From Acorus gramineus (lineage: Eukaryota > Streptophyta > Magnoliopsida > Acorales > Acoraceae): a stretch of 64,000 bases of DNA. Positions 10,346 through 20,868 of the stretch are shown one piece after another (within the stretch, counting starts at the first letter, position 1; every line of letters begins with the position of its first letter). A program made the position numbers and the translations under genes. Location: positions 1,426,001 to 1,490,000 of the forward strand of contig JAUJYN010000018.1 in assembly GCA_030737835.1 (NCBI GenBank), in the 5' to 3' direction. The notes beneath the pieces are model-generated. The model saw only the letters and a program-made list of their open reading frames with translations. It was not told the origin of the DNA and ran no database searches.

Positions 10346-12500
10346 TGACCTGGGTAGCCCTTCTGTCGGTTTTGGGAGGTGCAGATGTACACACGAACCA
10401 ACCTGGCCACTACAAGGTCAAACAACCAACTTATGGCCCCTCCAACTGGCGCTCCTCAACCGTCCCAACACAAGGGAGGTATGAAACTGCGCCTGTAGAG
10501 TGCCTTTCACAGATCCATCTGGGTGCTTGAATGACAGTCGTCTTGCAGGCATACCCCAACAAATGGGTGGTGCCTCACCCGACTGCCCTCATCATCGAGC
10601 ATGCAGGCAGTTAGCATGTCCTCCAAGGTCTGAATCGTCCTCTTTGTCTGGCTGTCCATCGGCGATGAAACGCTATACTTAAATGGAAGCTCACGCCAAA
10701 TCCTGCCAAGGCTGCGCCACAACCTCAAAGTAACCCTCGGGTCTCAACTGAAAATAGCGCCGACTGGAGTGCCATGAAGACGAACAATCGCGAAGGTGAA
10801 AACCCACGTCAAGGCGTCCAGAGACTCAATCAGTCGGATTAGGGAGGGAAGCGCGGACTTAGTCAGTCGGTCAATGATCACCTAGACGACGTTGTGACCC
10901 GAACGTGACATTAACGAGTCTGCAACAATCCCTGATAACCTACTCCCACGCCCACTGAGGAATCTCGATGGACTGACGCTTCCCACTCAATGATGATTCT
11001 CGAACTTTGCCTGAGGGCATGCCAACCTGGGGAAACAAGGTCACCCATATCACCTTTTTCATCACACCACAGCAATCTCTATGAAGACTACCTCAAAGTA
11101 GTCCACAGAAGCCCAATAAAACTTTTGAGATCCACGAAGACATCCAGCGCATTCGTCAACCCCGACAGCAGTACTTAAAACTCGTAGTGCCTGAACAGTC
11201 ACGAAAGGCTATCTACGGGATGTCCAACTCTGGGATCTCCAACTTGTGGTACCCTTGTGTGAAGATCGATCTAACAGCAGACACTCGCTCCCAGAGCTGG
11301 TCAAATAGATCATCAATTCGCGACAAAGGTAATTGATCTTCAACCTCCACGGGGAGATCAAAACAACACTACGAACAATTAAGTCCTGATTCTGCTCCTC
11401 GAGCATGGCTGGCGCTCATGATAATACTTACACGCTTGGTAAGCCGCTCAACCACACTTAATCCACAAGACGTGCAATAAGGGGTCGTCGAACCTCGACA
11501 ATGCCTGTGCGACTTCATCTACCCGAAACAGCGGTTGAGTCCCATCATGAACGCTAGCATCGCGTCTCTTCATTTAAGACCAATGTGGGGCAAAACGCAA
11601 CAGTATCCACAACTGTGCTTCACATGCCGCCAGAGATAGGTCGCTCATCTATAACCATTGGAACTCCAGCATCCTACACTCCATGGGCAGATTCATCACG
11701 GGGAGTCCACGCTCTCGACATCATTTAGCAGCACTCTCCCGGTGTGGCCTCTACCTGGTAGCCTCCCAAGCCTACTATCTCTGCCATATGGGCGCACCAC
11801 AAGCATAGTATCTGGGAGCACCTCACAAAGCTCTGGCCTCAACCGGGCAGCTACAATGCACCATGATATATTGAAGCGACTTCAGATGCCACTATGGAAC
11901 CCTGTCCACTAGCGATCGCCCACTGAGCTGCAATAGGACGCACCCAATCCCGATCGTACGCATCACCACTCGCTACAGCACCTTCCAAGTGAAAGGGAAA
12001 AATCCACCATCAATTTGATGCTTCTAAGGTATTCCTTGACTGGGAAAAGAAACCTTGGCAGGGCACCATGAGGTCCCGATATAGGATATCCCGACAACCA
12101 AACAAGGAACACGGAGTACCCTAGCCCGAGTCTCAATGCTGACCCTGCAAGGCCCCTTAATCCTGAGTAGGAAGGCTAGAAGAAGACATCATCCCTTAAT
12201 GAGCAATACGCCACATCCTCAACACTTTACATTGGCGCCGCTGGCGCCGCACGCGAACTCAATGGTTACCAGCGATACCGATACACGGGAAAGAGCTCCA
12301 TTATCGAGATGCAATCCATACCTTAGAAATTGCAACCAATTCATTACTATCACACTACGGGCATAAATCTCCTACCCAAGCCTTAATCCCGCACAAGTGA
12401 TCTAATAACTGACCCTAACTAGTCGACCCAGTCGACAACTTAAGGGTGGGTCCAGGGGGTCACGTCCACGTCAACGGATGCGAGGAGGCATGTCAGCAAC
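10346..12500 (-). pseudogene. Scrambled gag-RT-integrase remnants of C1
   Basis: Reading the minus strand from the PBS: a stub start codon (ATGCCTCCTCG near 12490) that hits a stop within a few codons; a copy of the LTR module inside the internal region (about 12050-12150); a weak Gag-like part; an RT piece around 11200-11340 that retains the [12 protein letters not shown] reading; an integrase core trace at about 10860-10980; and an integrase stretch with TIQTLEDMLTACMLDDEGS at about 10600-10680. Protease, the RT catalytic FIDD segment and RNase H are absent. The same order and gaps occur in C2 and in A1, so this is a family structure and not local decay alone. Translation is broken throughout. 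Confidence 0.7.
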
Positions 12501-12583
12501 CTAAGATAACTTCTAAAATACTCAGATGACAATCCTATGACTCAGCATCTATACGACTAGACATAGGCTCTGGTAGGACCAGG

Positions 12584-12596
12584 CTCTGATACCAAC
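12584..12596 (-). other. Primer-binding site of C1
   Basis: TGGTATCAGAGCC on the minus strand, a few bases from the LTR terminus at 12601. It shows that the LTR to its right is the 5' LTR. Confidence 0.9.
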
Positions 12597-12600
12597 TTTT

Positions 12601-14615
12601 TGTCACGCCCCAGGCCTCCGCGAGACGTGGCAATAATAAAATATAATATCAGCTATCAATACCTGAGGTCAATAAAGACACTAACAACAATACACAAGGC
12701 GGCAAAGCAAGATAATGATAACTAACTGAAAAGCGGAAGCATAATATATAACAATGTCTGTAAATCAAAAACATTATTACAGACCCGAATACACAATCAA
12801 TGTCCTGTGAAAGCCAAGTCTAGACCAAAGAAAATATAACCTGTGCCACATGCACGATTTACAAAGCATAAAATGAATCTAGGAATGCTGACAGCCTCGC
12901 ACTCGCCACCCGCCGGCAGAACGCTCCACGCCCATAAGACCACGCCACAGGAAGCTCCAGCTCCACGCCCAACACTACCCCTGAAAAGAAACAGTATGCG
13001 AGGGGTGAGCCACAAGCTCAGTGAGTGGCTGGAAACCAATCACCATTCTACAGTTCAACACATAATCCATTTCCTCGCAAGGAAAACATAGGTAGAAACC
13101 CAATGGATAACAGGGTCACGCGGCGGCGCGATCAACCTCACCCCCACCCTCACTCCCAGAGGGAGTCTTTTGGGACTTATGGGGAGAGACCATACCGTCA
13201 GTCGAAGAGACCCGGATTTACTGGTCTAGAGACCATGCCGTCGGTCGAAGAGACCCGGATTTACTGGTCTACTCAACACTACTGGATCATCTACATCTAG
13301 ATAATTGCCCATCGATGTCCTTCAACATCCATCACGAGACCGGACCCAACATCTATGGGAACGGTCGAACAACGAATGGGTCACGAGGCGACGCGTCTTC
13401 GCCTCATCCACACCCTCACTCCTGAAAGGAGACATCTTGGGACTTTGGGAAGAGACTTAGACTGCTCTACACCCCTGGTCCACCGGTAGCCTCTCCCCGC
13501 TCCGTAGCTTACCTGGTATACTCCCACGATCAGCACTGTCCGAACACATCGGAGGTACCTACAGATGGGAGCCCTCTGTCAGGATAGCCTGTCTAACGCC
13601 GGGGCTGTCACTACACGGATCCAACGAAGGGAAGAATGATTCCACGCTCGCGATATCATTCGTTAGCCCTCTTCCGGGTAGCCTCTACCTGGTATACTCC
13701 CACGATCAGTACCCCTCCGACTGCATCGGTGGTACCTACGGATGGGAGCCCTCTGTCAGGACAGCTACAACCCGGCCTCTTCAACTCGAACAACCCTGGG
13801 AGTGAACATTCCATGTTCGCAAAGCGAACCCCATGGAAACAACTACCACTCTGGAGGAGAAGAATATGCGAGGGGTGTGCCACACACCCAGTGAATGGCA
13901 CAAACTATGCAACGCAACACATATAATCCCTAAAATAATCACAGTCCCTAAACGGAAGTAACTACACAATCCAGTGGGTCGTAACATCGCCGACCCACCC
14001 CACCCTCACCCTCACCCTTTAGGGGTGACATGGGCCTTTTGGGACTGACTAGACTGCTATTCACCCTTGGTCCACCGGTAGCCCTTTCCCACCCTCGTAG
14101 CCTCAACCTAGTCCACTCCAACTACCAGTACTGTTCGAACACATCGGAGGTACCGGACGGAAGCCCTCTGTCAGGTCAGCCATCGCCGGGGAGTACCTAC
14201 CTCGAATCCAACAAAAAAGGAGAAGACAGCCTACTCACACGGATACGATCCTCATGGATCCGCCGACACCGATTGCAACTCTACTAATGTTATGAATTCT
14301 TCAGAATTCCTGCAGGGCGCATAACTAAGATGCGAGGAGACATATATCATAACCACAAGGTTACAATATTCTCTAAGGCATGCTCACATTTTGATTTAAA
14401 TAAATTAAACTAAATAGGAACATGCATAGTTCGGGGCAAGGTGTCTAGGCATGCATAGGCCGCTATCCATGATATAAGGGTGCATATCCCGAGCATACAA
14501 AGTCTAAGGTGGCATTGATACATCATATTGATCATGCATAGATCAAGGCTTTTAAGTATTGGACATGGTGTCCAGGCATGTACGGGCCTCTATACCCGAT
14601 ACATGGATGTATATC
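12601..14615 (-). repeat. 5' LTR of C1, inner part
   Basis: Minus-strand LTR from its terminus (12601, GTGACA) up to the A1 insertion. It holds a CTTTTCAG acceptor-like site near 12985, repeated segments with a CTCC-loop-GGAG hairpin (13150-13460), two copies of a GGTACCTACGGATGGGAGCC-type module (about 13480-13600 and 13660-13770), and an extra unit (13880-14310) that resembles the B-type hairpin repeat. It continues at 24570. A TAATAAAATAT stretch near the terminus separates type C from A and B. Confidence 0.8.
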
Positions 14616-15554
14616 TGTTGTGTCTGTGTCATTTGGAGCGCTCTGTTTGAAGATTTGGGTACATAATTTTTTTTTCCTAAGTTATGTATTCCTGATTTGG
14701 TGTTTGGATTTGATTTTGTTAAAATCCAAGATGAATGGGTTTAATTATTAGTTTACTATGAGATGTCCAGTTTTGAGTTAGCTTTCGCACAGAAGTGGAA
14801 TTAGATCAACTGGATTCTTGTAGTAAAAGTTATGGGTATTTTTCCAAGTATACCCCGGGGATGAAAATTCTGGCAGCAGCCCTGTTCCATGTTCGGCTCT
14901 AATTTCGGATTAGCTAGAGGGATTATCTGATCATGGTATAAACATGGAAGTTGTAGATAATCTTCTTAGCTTTCCATCAGTCTTGGAATCAAGCAATTCG
15001 GAGCTGTATCGGGGAAGTTATGGCTGTTCCAGTGAAGCTTGCGCAGAATTTCTAGTCGGAGGGCGACTTAGTAAATTTTCCTTAGATATTTGTGATAAAT
15101 ATCTCTTTCTCTCTCTTCCCCTCCCATTGTGCTTGTCGACCAGCTTTTCTTGGCCCTCTCTTTCCCTCATTCAAGCCCCCTAGGTGTTTGGTTTAATGCC
15201 TCAAAGAGAGATGGTGCAAGTGCATGAGTTGGGTTGTGTGGGTGTGTTGTTGTGTTTGTTCTCCCCTCTCTCAAGCTCCCTTGCATGGATCTTCCCCCCC
15301 TGATTTTCAGCTGAAGAGGAGGCTGAGGAGGAGGCTGAGGGGTGGTGGTGGTGGTGGTCTCGGTGGCGGCGTTTCGGTGCGCGAAGGGCCCCCGAACCTT
15401 CCCCTTTTGTTCCCCCTCCAAGGTGAGCTCCTCCCCTCCTTTTCTTGATTTTTTGGCTTAAGGGGATGTTGGGAGGGTCATGCATGCTAGGTAGGGGTGT
15501 TTGGGTGTGTGTGAGAGGTTGAAAGGGGTTAAAATGTGGTTAGAGTGGCTTGGG

Positions 15555-16070
15555 CGCGAGCTGGGCGTCATCTGCACGCGCGTGCGCGCGCAGTCGGGCG
15601 GTGGCGGGGGTGCAGACGCACGCGGGCGCGGGTGCTGGCGCGAGGGGGGGTGCGCGCGGGCATGCGCGCGGGCGTGCGCGCGCGCGGCCAGTGCGCCTGG
15701 GCAGTGCGCCTGGGCGCTAGGCAGGGAACCAGTGCGCGCGCGGACGTGCATGCGGGTGCGTGCGCGTGCTGGGGCGTGCTGGGGCATGCTGGGGCGTGCT
15801 GGGGCACTGCGCGGGGTGCTGTGCGAGGGGCGCGGGCTGGACGCGCGGTGCGCGTGGGCGCGCGCGAGCGTGCGCGTGCGTGCGGGGGCGCGTCTGGGCG
15901 CGCGGGCAGGCGCGCGGCAGTGCGCCGGTGGTGCCGGGGTGTGTGCGTGCGTGCGCATTCGTGCGTGCGCATGCGGGGGGCCATGCGAATGGCTGCCCGA
16001 GGGTTCGGGTAGGTGTCGGGGCACTCGGACTCGCGTGCGTACGCGCGTGCTCGCATGCGTGCGAGCCCGT
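15555..16070 (+). other. CpG-rich alternating purine-pyrimidine block in A1 LTR
   Basis: A run dominated by GCGCGCGTGCGC-like steps. Both strands give long open frames because such sequence lacks A/T-rich stop codons; I treat these frames as spurious. Corresponding blocks lie in every long LTR of the window. The sequence has Z-DNA potential and unusually little CpG loss for plant transposon DNA. Confidence 0.7.
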
Positions 16071-16160
16071 ATGCATGCTTATCCGAGTTTTGGGTATTTC
16101 TAAGCATTTCTATGTATAAATTGTGTGGTTTCTCACCCAGTTGATTACCCTATCTTGCAG

Positions 16161-16196
16161 ATCTTGACGGACGGTCGCGCGACGACCCGATCTCTG
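16161..16196 (+). other. Predicted 36-nt micro-exon in the A1 5' LTR leader
   Basis: Flanked by a pyrimidine-rich tract ending CTTGCAG and by GGTGAGTGGG, both excellent matches to plant splice sites. Together with the donor at 15423 and the acceptor at 17344 it would define introns of 738 bp and 1148 bp. Equivalent segments are 36 nt at 3206-3241, 7737-7772, 22990-23025, 29638-29673, 33103-33138, 39289-39324, 46812-46847 and 62735-62770, and 39 nt in C LTRs (24686-24724, 48794-48832, 60969-61007). One copy (58668-58701) has decayed to 34. Splicing itself is not demonstrated. Confidence 0.5.
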
Positions 16197-16984
16197 GTGA
16201 GTGGGACGATCCAACCCAGTAGGGAGGCGCTACATGCACTTGGGCGTGTACCGTCCTCCCCTGGGGCACCATAGTAAATATTAACCTGTTTAATATGAAA
16301 AGCTATGAAAGCATGATAATCTGTAGTATGCATGCCACCCTAGATTTATATGCTAGGGACTTATACCTTTAGGACCCGTATAAGAGCCATGCACCCTGTT
16401 ATCATGTTTCCATGCTAGGAAAGCCCCGACCGATGCATGTTCCCATTTAGTTTATTTATTTAAATAAAATGCGAGCATGTGATTATTAGCCTGTTTTAGC
16501 GAATATCATAGGGGAGGGGCCTCGCGAGGACAGCGGTGAGACCCGGGCTAGGGTACTCCGTGTTCCTTGTTTGGTTGTCGGGATGTCCTATATCGGGACC
16601 TCACGCCGCCCACCCAAGGATTCTTTCCCCGTTAATATTCCAACCCTGTTATAACTATTATGCATGTTCCCCGCATCTTGGTTATGCGCCCTGGAGGAAT
16701 TCTGAGGAATTCAGGTCATTAGAGTTGTTAGGATGTGTTGTCTGCGGATCCGAGTGGATCATATGCGATGGATAGGCTGTTCTGTTCCCTTCGTTGGATC
16801 CGTGTAGAGACTACCCCGGCGTTGGAAAGGTCGTCCCGTGCAGGGGCTCCCATCAGTAGGCGCCTCCTGATTTGGTAGAAGGACTGTGCTGAATGTGGGA
16901 GTGGCCAAACGACCTACGGAGTGGGGAGAGACTATCGGTGGACCAAGGGTGACCAACAGCCTAGTCAGTCCCAAGAGCCTAGGT

Positions 16985-17205
16985 CACCTATTGAGGGTGA
17001 GGGTATGGTGGGCCGGCGATGTGGCGACCCACTGGATTGTAAGTCCCAATATCCTTGGTCACCCATTGAGGGTGAGGGTGAGGGTGTAGCGGGTGGCGGT
17101 AGCGACCCGCTGGTTTTGTGTAATTAGTCCCAATATCCTTGGTCACCCATTGAGAGGTGAGGGTGAGGGTGTAGTGGGTTGGCAGGAGCGACCCACTGGA
17201 TTGCG
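16985..17205 (+). repeat. Tandem G-rich hairpin units in A1 5' LTR (3 units)
   Basis: Each unit holds GTCACC..GGTGA, three or more GGG tracts (GAGGGTGAGGGTGAGGGTG) and an inverted repeat. One unit pairs AGCGGGT with ACCCGCT where its neighbours pair AGTGGGT with ACCCACT, a compensatory change. Confidence 0.85.
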
Positions 17206-17742
17206 GAGTTGTTGCCATTTTGTGGCTTGAGTAATGTGATTGTGGTTTAATAATATCTGGTTATGGTTAATATAAGCTGTGATGCATGGGTTGTGCTGTT
17301 CACTGAGCGTGTGGCTCACCCCTCGCATAATTATTTTTCTCCAGTTATCGCTGAGGTGGACTTGAAGGAGGAGCTCCCCGAGAGAGACTACACCAGTAGC
17401 GGAGTAGCGCCACGTCCCGCGAGTTATAGAGGAAATCAGCACCCCTTTTTGGATTGTATGTATTATCTTCCGTGCTTGGGCACGCGGTTGTATTTTATTT
17501 GGATGTCTTGTATATATTGGCTCTCACAGGACAGTTGATTATGTATCGAGTCTGTAATATGTTTTTGGATTACAGATTCAGTCTTTTAGCTTCCGCAATT
17601 GGTGTATATATCATGTCAGCCCTGCTTTTGTTGTTGTGTTGTCATTTTAGCTGTTGTGTGAGTATGTTATTGAACTCCTGTTTATACTGATATCATATAT
17701 ACACTTGCCGCGTCCCGGGGACGCCTGGGGCGTGACAAAAGT

Positions 17743-17755
17743 TGGTATCAGAGCC
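17743..17755 (+). other. Primer-binding site of A1
   Basis: TGGTATCAGAGCC, five bases after the LTR terminus. It is complementary to the 3' end of initiator tRNA-Met, as in most plant LTR retrotransposons. Confidence 0.93.
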
Positions 17756-17855
17756 TGGTCCTGTCAGAGCCAATGGTCTTCTTTCGTAGAGATGAGTCCT
17801 AGGATTTCGATATGAGTATTCTGATCCTAGTGTCTGGTTTTCTTGGGTTGCTGAT

Positions 17856-18285
17856 ATGCCTCCTCGTGGAGGACGGCGCGGACTAGGTCCCTCTCGACCT
17901 TTGGAGGTTTCCGGACCTACTAGAGGCGAGGATGCTACTGGAGAGTCCACGGCTGTGAGGCCAGGATCGGCGCAGGAGCCTCCTGCATGGAAACGTGCGT
18001 TCGCTCGGATAACAGATTTGGTGGAGACTCAGGTGAGGGCACTGGAGGCCCCGGGCTAGAATGTTGGCAGAGCAGGCACGGGAGATTCAGGAGCTGCGGG
18101 CGGCCCGTGATGCACTTCCACATGTCCCCTTGATGGCAGATCCGCCAGTGGTACCCGAAGTGCCCCTAGTCCCTGTGGTGTTCCCAGCGGTGAAAGTTCA
18201 GGATCCCCTGGTGAGGGAGGTTGAGTTAGAGGCTGCAGCGCGAGTATTGAGAAAGGTTGTTCAAGTTGAGGAGGCCGGGTTGTAG
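17856..18285 (+). pseudogene. Gag N-terminal fragment of A1
   Basis: Starts MPPRGGRRGLGPSRPLEV at 17856, the same Gag N-terminus as in the type B copies. It includes the DLVETQ and MLAEQAREIQELRAARD coiled-coil-like segments and the Pro/Val linker. A stop at about 18057 and a one-base shift break it after residue 67. It then ends abruptly at about 18260-18285, where the sequence changes to a type C LTR fragment. The capsid domain, zinc knuckle and protease are missing. It cannot make a functional Gag. Confidence 0.8.
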
Positions 18286-18800
18286 CTGTCCTGGCAGAGA
18301 ATTCCCATCCGTAGGTACCACCGATGCAGTCGGAGGGGTACTGATCGTGGGAGTATGCCAGGTAGAGGCTAACCTGGAAAAGGATTAATGAATGATGTCG
18401 CGAGCGTGGAATCGTTCTCCCTTTCGTCGGATCCGTGTAGGGACTCCTCAGCGTTAAAGAGGCCTTCCTGACAGAGGGCTCCCATTAGTAGGCACCTCCT
18501 GATTTGGGTTCGGACTGTGCTGAATTGTGGGAGCGGACCAGACGGCCTACGGTGTGGAGGAGAGGCTACCGGTGGACCAGGGGTGTAGAGCAGTCTAAGT
18601 CTCTCCCAAAGTCCCAAGTTTCCTCCTTTCGGGAGTGAGGGTGTGGATGAGGCGAAGACGCGACGTCTCGTGACCCAATTGTTGTTCGACCGTTCCCAAA
18701 GATGTTGGGTCCGGTCTTGTGATGGATGTTGAAGGATATCGATGGGTGATTATCTAGATGTAGATGATCCAGTGGGGTTAATAGTGTTCTTTAAGGGTGA
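18286..18800 (+). repeat. Captured type C LTR fragment inside A1
   Basis: This segment is the reverse complement of a type C LTR stretch such as 13320-13790, including the GGTACCACCGATGCAGTCGG and CCAGGTAGAGGC motifs. It lies between Gag and pol remnants, where no LTR belongs, so it was acquired by recombination or template switching before A1 moved. Confidence 0.75.
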
Positions 18801-18829
18801 TGTCTTCTTCCAGACTTCCTACTCTGGAT

Positions 18830-18965
18830 GAGGGGCCTTGCAGGGTCAGCGTTGAGACCCGGGCTAGGGTACTCCGTGTTCCTTGTTTGGTTGTCGGGGT
18901 ATCCTATATCGGGACCTCATGGTACCCTGCCAAGGTTTCTTTTCCCAGTCAAGGACTACCTTAGA
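18830..18965 (+). repeat. LTR module embedded in the A1 internal region
   Basis: A copy of the module with GGGTACTCCGTGTTCCTTGT and a GTTGTCGGGGTATCC core. The same module sits inside the internal regions of C1 (about 12050-12150) and C2 (about 52150-52260), so it was part of their common ancestor. Confidence 0.75.
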
Positions 18966-18987
18966 AGCATCAAATTGATGGTGGATT

Positions 18988-19310
18988 AAGTGCGAGTTTT
19001 GGTTGGAGAGTATGGCCTTTCAGGGCCACGTGATTTCTGGCAAAGGCATATCTGTGGACCCGGATAAGATGCTCGCCGTGTTAAATTGGCGTCGACCGTC
19101 GAACCCCGCAGAGATTTGGAGCTTCCTGGGCTTGGCGGGTTATTACAGGAGGCTTGTCGAGGGTTTCTCAAAGATAGCTGTACCTCTTAACCGCCTCGCT
19201 CGGAAGGATGTCCGGTTCGAGTGGTCCCCGTCTTGCGAGGAGAGCTTCCTGGAGTTTAAGCGAAGGCTCACCTCAGCGCCAGTTCTTACCTTCCGTCTGG
19301 GAGGGGTGGG
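18988..19310 (+). pseudogene. RT thumb / RNase H junction fragment in A1
   Basis: An open stretch encoding [17 protein letters not shown], then [20 protein letters not shown] and [13 protein letters not shown]. This matches the end of RT and the linker into RNase H in Ty3/gypsy polyproteins and is close to residues 154-253 of the RT fragment in copy B-3. C1 and C2 do not have this piece at the corresponding place. The catalytic RT core and the RNase H active site are absent, so it has no enzymatic capacity. Confidence 0.8.
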
Positions 19311-20225
19311 TTCGCAGTTTGCTCCGATGCATCGCGGTTGGGTGTGGAGATGCGTTCGATCGGGATTGGGTGCGTCCTATTGCAGCTCAGTGGGCGATCG
19401 CTAGTGGACAGGGTTCCATAGTGGCATCTGGAGTCGCTTCGATAAATCATTGTGTTGTAGCTGCCCGGTTGAGGCCAGAGCCCTGTGAGGTGCTCCCAGA
19501 TCCTATGCTTGTGGTTCGCCCATATGGCAGAGATAGCGGGCTTGGGAGGCTACCAGGTAGAGGCCACACCGGGAGAGTGCTGCTAAATGATGACGAGAGC
19601 GTGGACTCCCCGTGATGAATCTGCCCATGGAGTGCAGGATGCCAGAGTTCCAATGATTGTGATGAGCGACCTGTCGGTGGCGGCATGTGAAGCACAGTTC
19701 GTGAAACTGTCGCGTTTTGCCCCACATTGGTCGCAAATAAGGAGACGCGATGCTAGCGTTCGTGATGGGACTCGACCGCCATATCAGATAGATGACGTCG
19801 CATAGGCATTGTCGAGGTTCGACGACCCCTTATTGCATGTCTTGTGGATTAAGTGCGGTTGAGCGGCTTACCGAGCGTGTAAGTGTTATCATGAGCGCCA
19901 GCCATGCTCGAGGAGCAGAATCCGAACTTGATTGTTCATGGTGTTGTTTTGATCTCCCCGTGGAGGTAGAAGATCAATTACCTTTGCCGCGAATCGATGA
20001 TCTATTTGACCAGCTCTGAGAGCGAGTGTCTGCTGTTAGATCGATCTTCGCACAAGGGTACCACAAGCTGGAGATCCGAGAGTTGGACATCCCGTAGATG
20101 GCCTTTCGTGACCGTTCGGGCACTACGAGTTTTAAGTACTGCCGTCGGGGTTGAAATGCGCCGGATGCCTTCGTGGATCTCAAAAGTTTTATTGGGTTTC
20201 CGAGGACTACTTTGGGGTAGTCTTT
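19311..20225 (+). pseudogene. Gag and RT remnants of A1, heavily broken
   Basis: Short readable islands only. Around 19680-19740 the text KLSRFAPHWSQIRRR recalls the Gag stretch RLSRFAPALVMDEETR. Around 19975-20190 the text [12 protein letters not shown], then a stop, HKLEIRELDIP and AFVDLKSFIGF recalls the RT fingers-palm region. The order joins Gag directly to RT, with protease and the RT N-terminus missing. The FIDD catalytic motif is absent. Several in-frame stops occur. The same arrangement exists on the minus strand of C1 and C2. Confidence 0.65.
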
Positions 20226-20840
20226 GTTGAGTTGCTGTGGTGTGATGATAAGATGATGTGGGTGACCTTGTTTCCCCAGGTTGGCATGCCCTCAGGCAAA
20301 GTTCGAGATTCATCATCGCGTGAAAAGCGTCAGTCCATCGAGATTCCTCAGTGGACGTGAGAGTGGGTTGTCAGGGATTGTTGCAGACTCGTTAATGTCA
20401 CGTTCGGGTCACGACGCCGTCTGGGTGATCATTGACCGACTGACTAAGTCCGCGATTCCCTCCCTATCAGACTGATTGAGTCTCTGGACGTCTTGACGTG
20501 GGTTTCCACCTTCGCGATTGTTCGTCTTCATGGCACTCCAGTCGGCGCTATTTTCGGTTGAGACGCGAGGGTTACTTTGAGGTTGTGGCGCAGCCTTTGG
20601 CGCGAGCCTCCATTTAAGTATAGCGTTTCATCGCCGATGGACAGCCAGTCAATGAGGACGATTCGGACCTTGGAGGACATGCTATGTGCCTGCGTGTTCG
20701 ATGATGAGGGCAGTTGGGTGAGGCACCACCCATTGTTGGGGTATGCCTGCAAGCGACTGCCATTCGAGCACCCAGATGGATCTGTGAAGGGCACTCTACA
20801 GGCGCAGTTTCATACCTCCCTTGTGTTGGGACGGTAGTGG
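20226..20840 (+). pseudogene. Integrase core remnants of A1
   Basis: Readable islands are IEIPQW near 20335, SGHDAVWVIIDRLTKSA near 20403-20455 (normally beside the second catalytic region of gypsy integrase), IVRLHGTPV near 20520, and SPMDSQSMRTIRTLEDMLCA near 20630-20690, corresponding to the HPQTDGQSERTIQTLEDMLRA-type motif of intact elements. Segments between them are lost or out of frame. The D,D35E catalytic triad cannot be assembled from what is present. Confidence 0.75.
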
Positions 20841-20868
20841 AGCGCCAGTTGGAGGGGCCATAAGTTAG

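Larger units (their letters stand above)
14616..17737 (+). repeat. 5' LTR of A1 (3122 bp)
   Basis: Begins TGTTGTGTCTGTGTC and ends GGGGCGTGACA. Order of parts: U3 with a TATA-like ATAAATATC near 15096 and a following CT-rich tract, a donor-like AAG|GTGAGC at 15422/15423, a CpG-rich block (about 15555-16070), an acceptor-like TTGCAG ending at 16160, a 36-nt micro-exon, a donor-like GGTGAGT at 16196/16197, the conserved module (about 16500-16620), three G-rich hairpin units (16985-17200), and a TTTCTCCAG acceptor-like site ending at 17344. The 5' part resembles type C LTRs and the part from the micro-exon onward resembles type B. Confidence 0.92.

Noticed and set aside
17741..17760. Possible tRNA-Met fragment
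   Set aside because: Only the 3'-end complement is present, at the primer-binding position beside an LTR. No cloverleaf can be formed.
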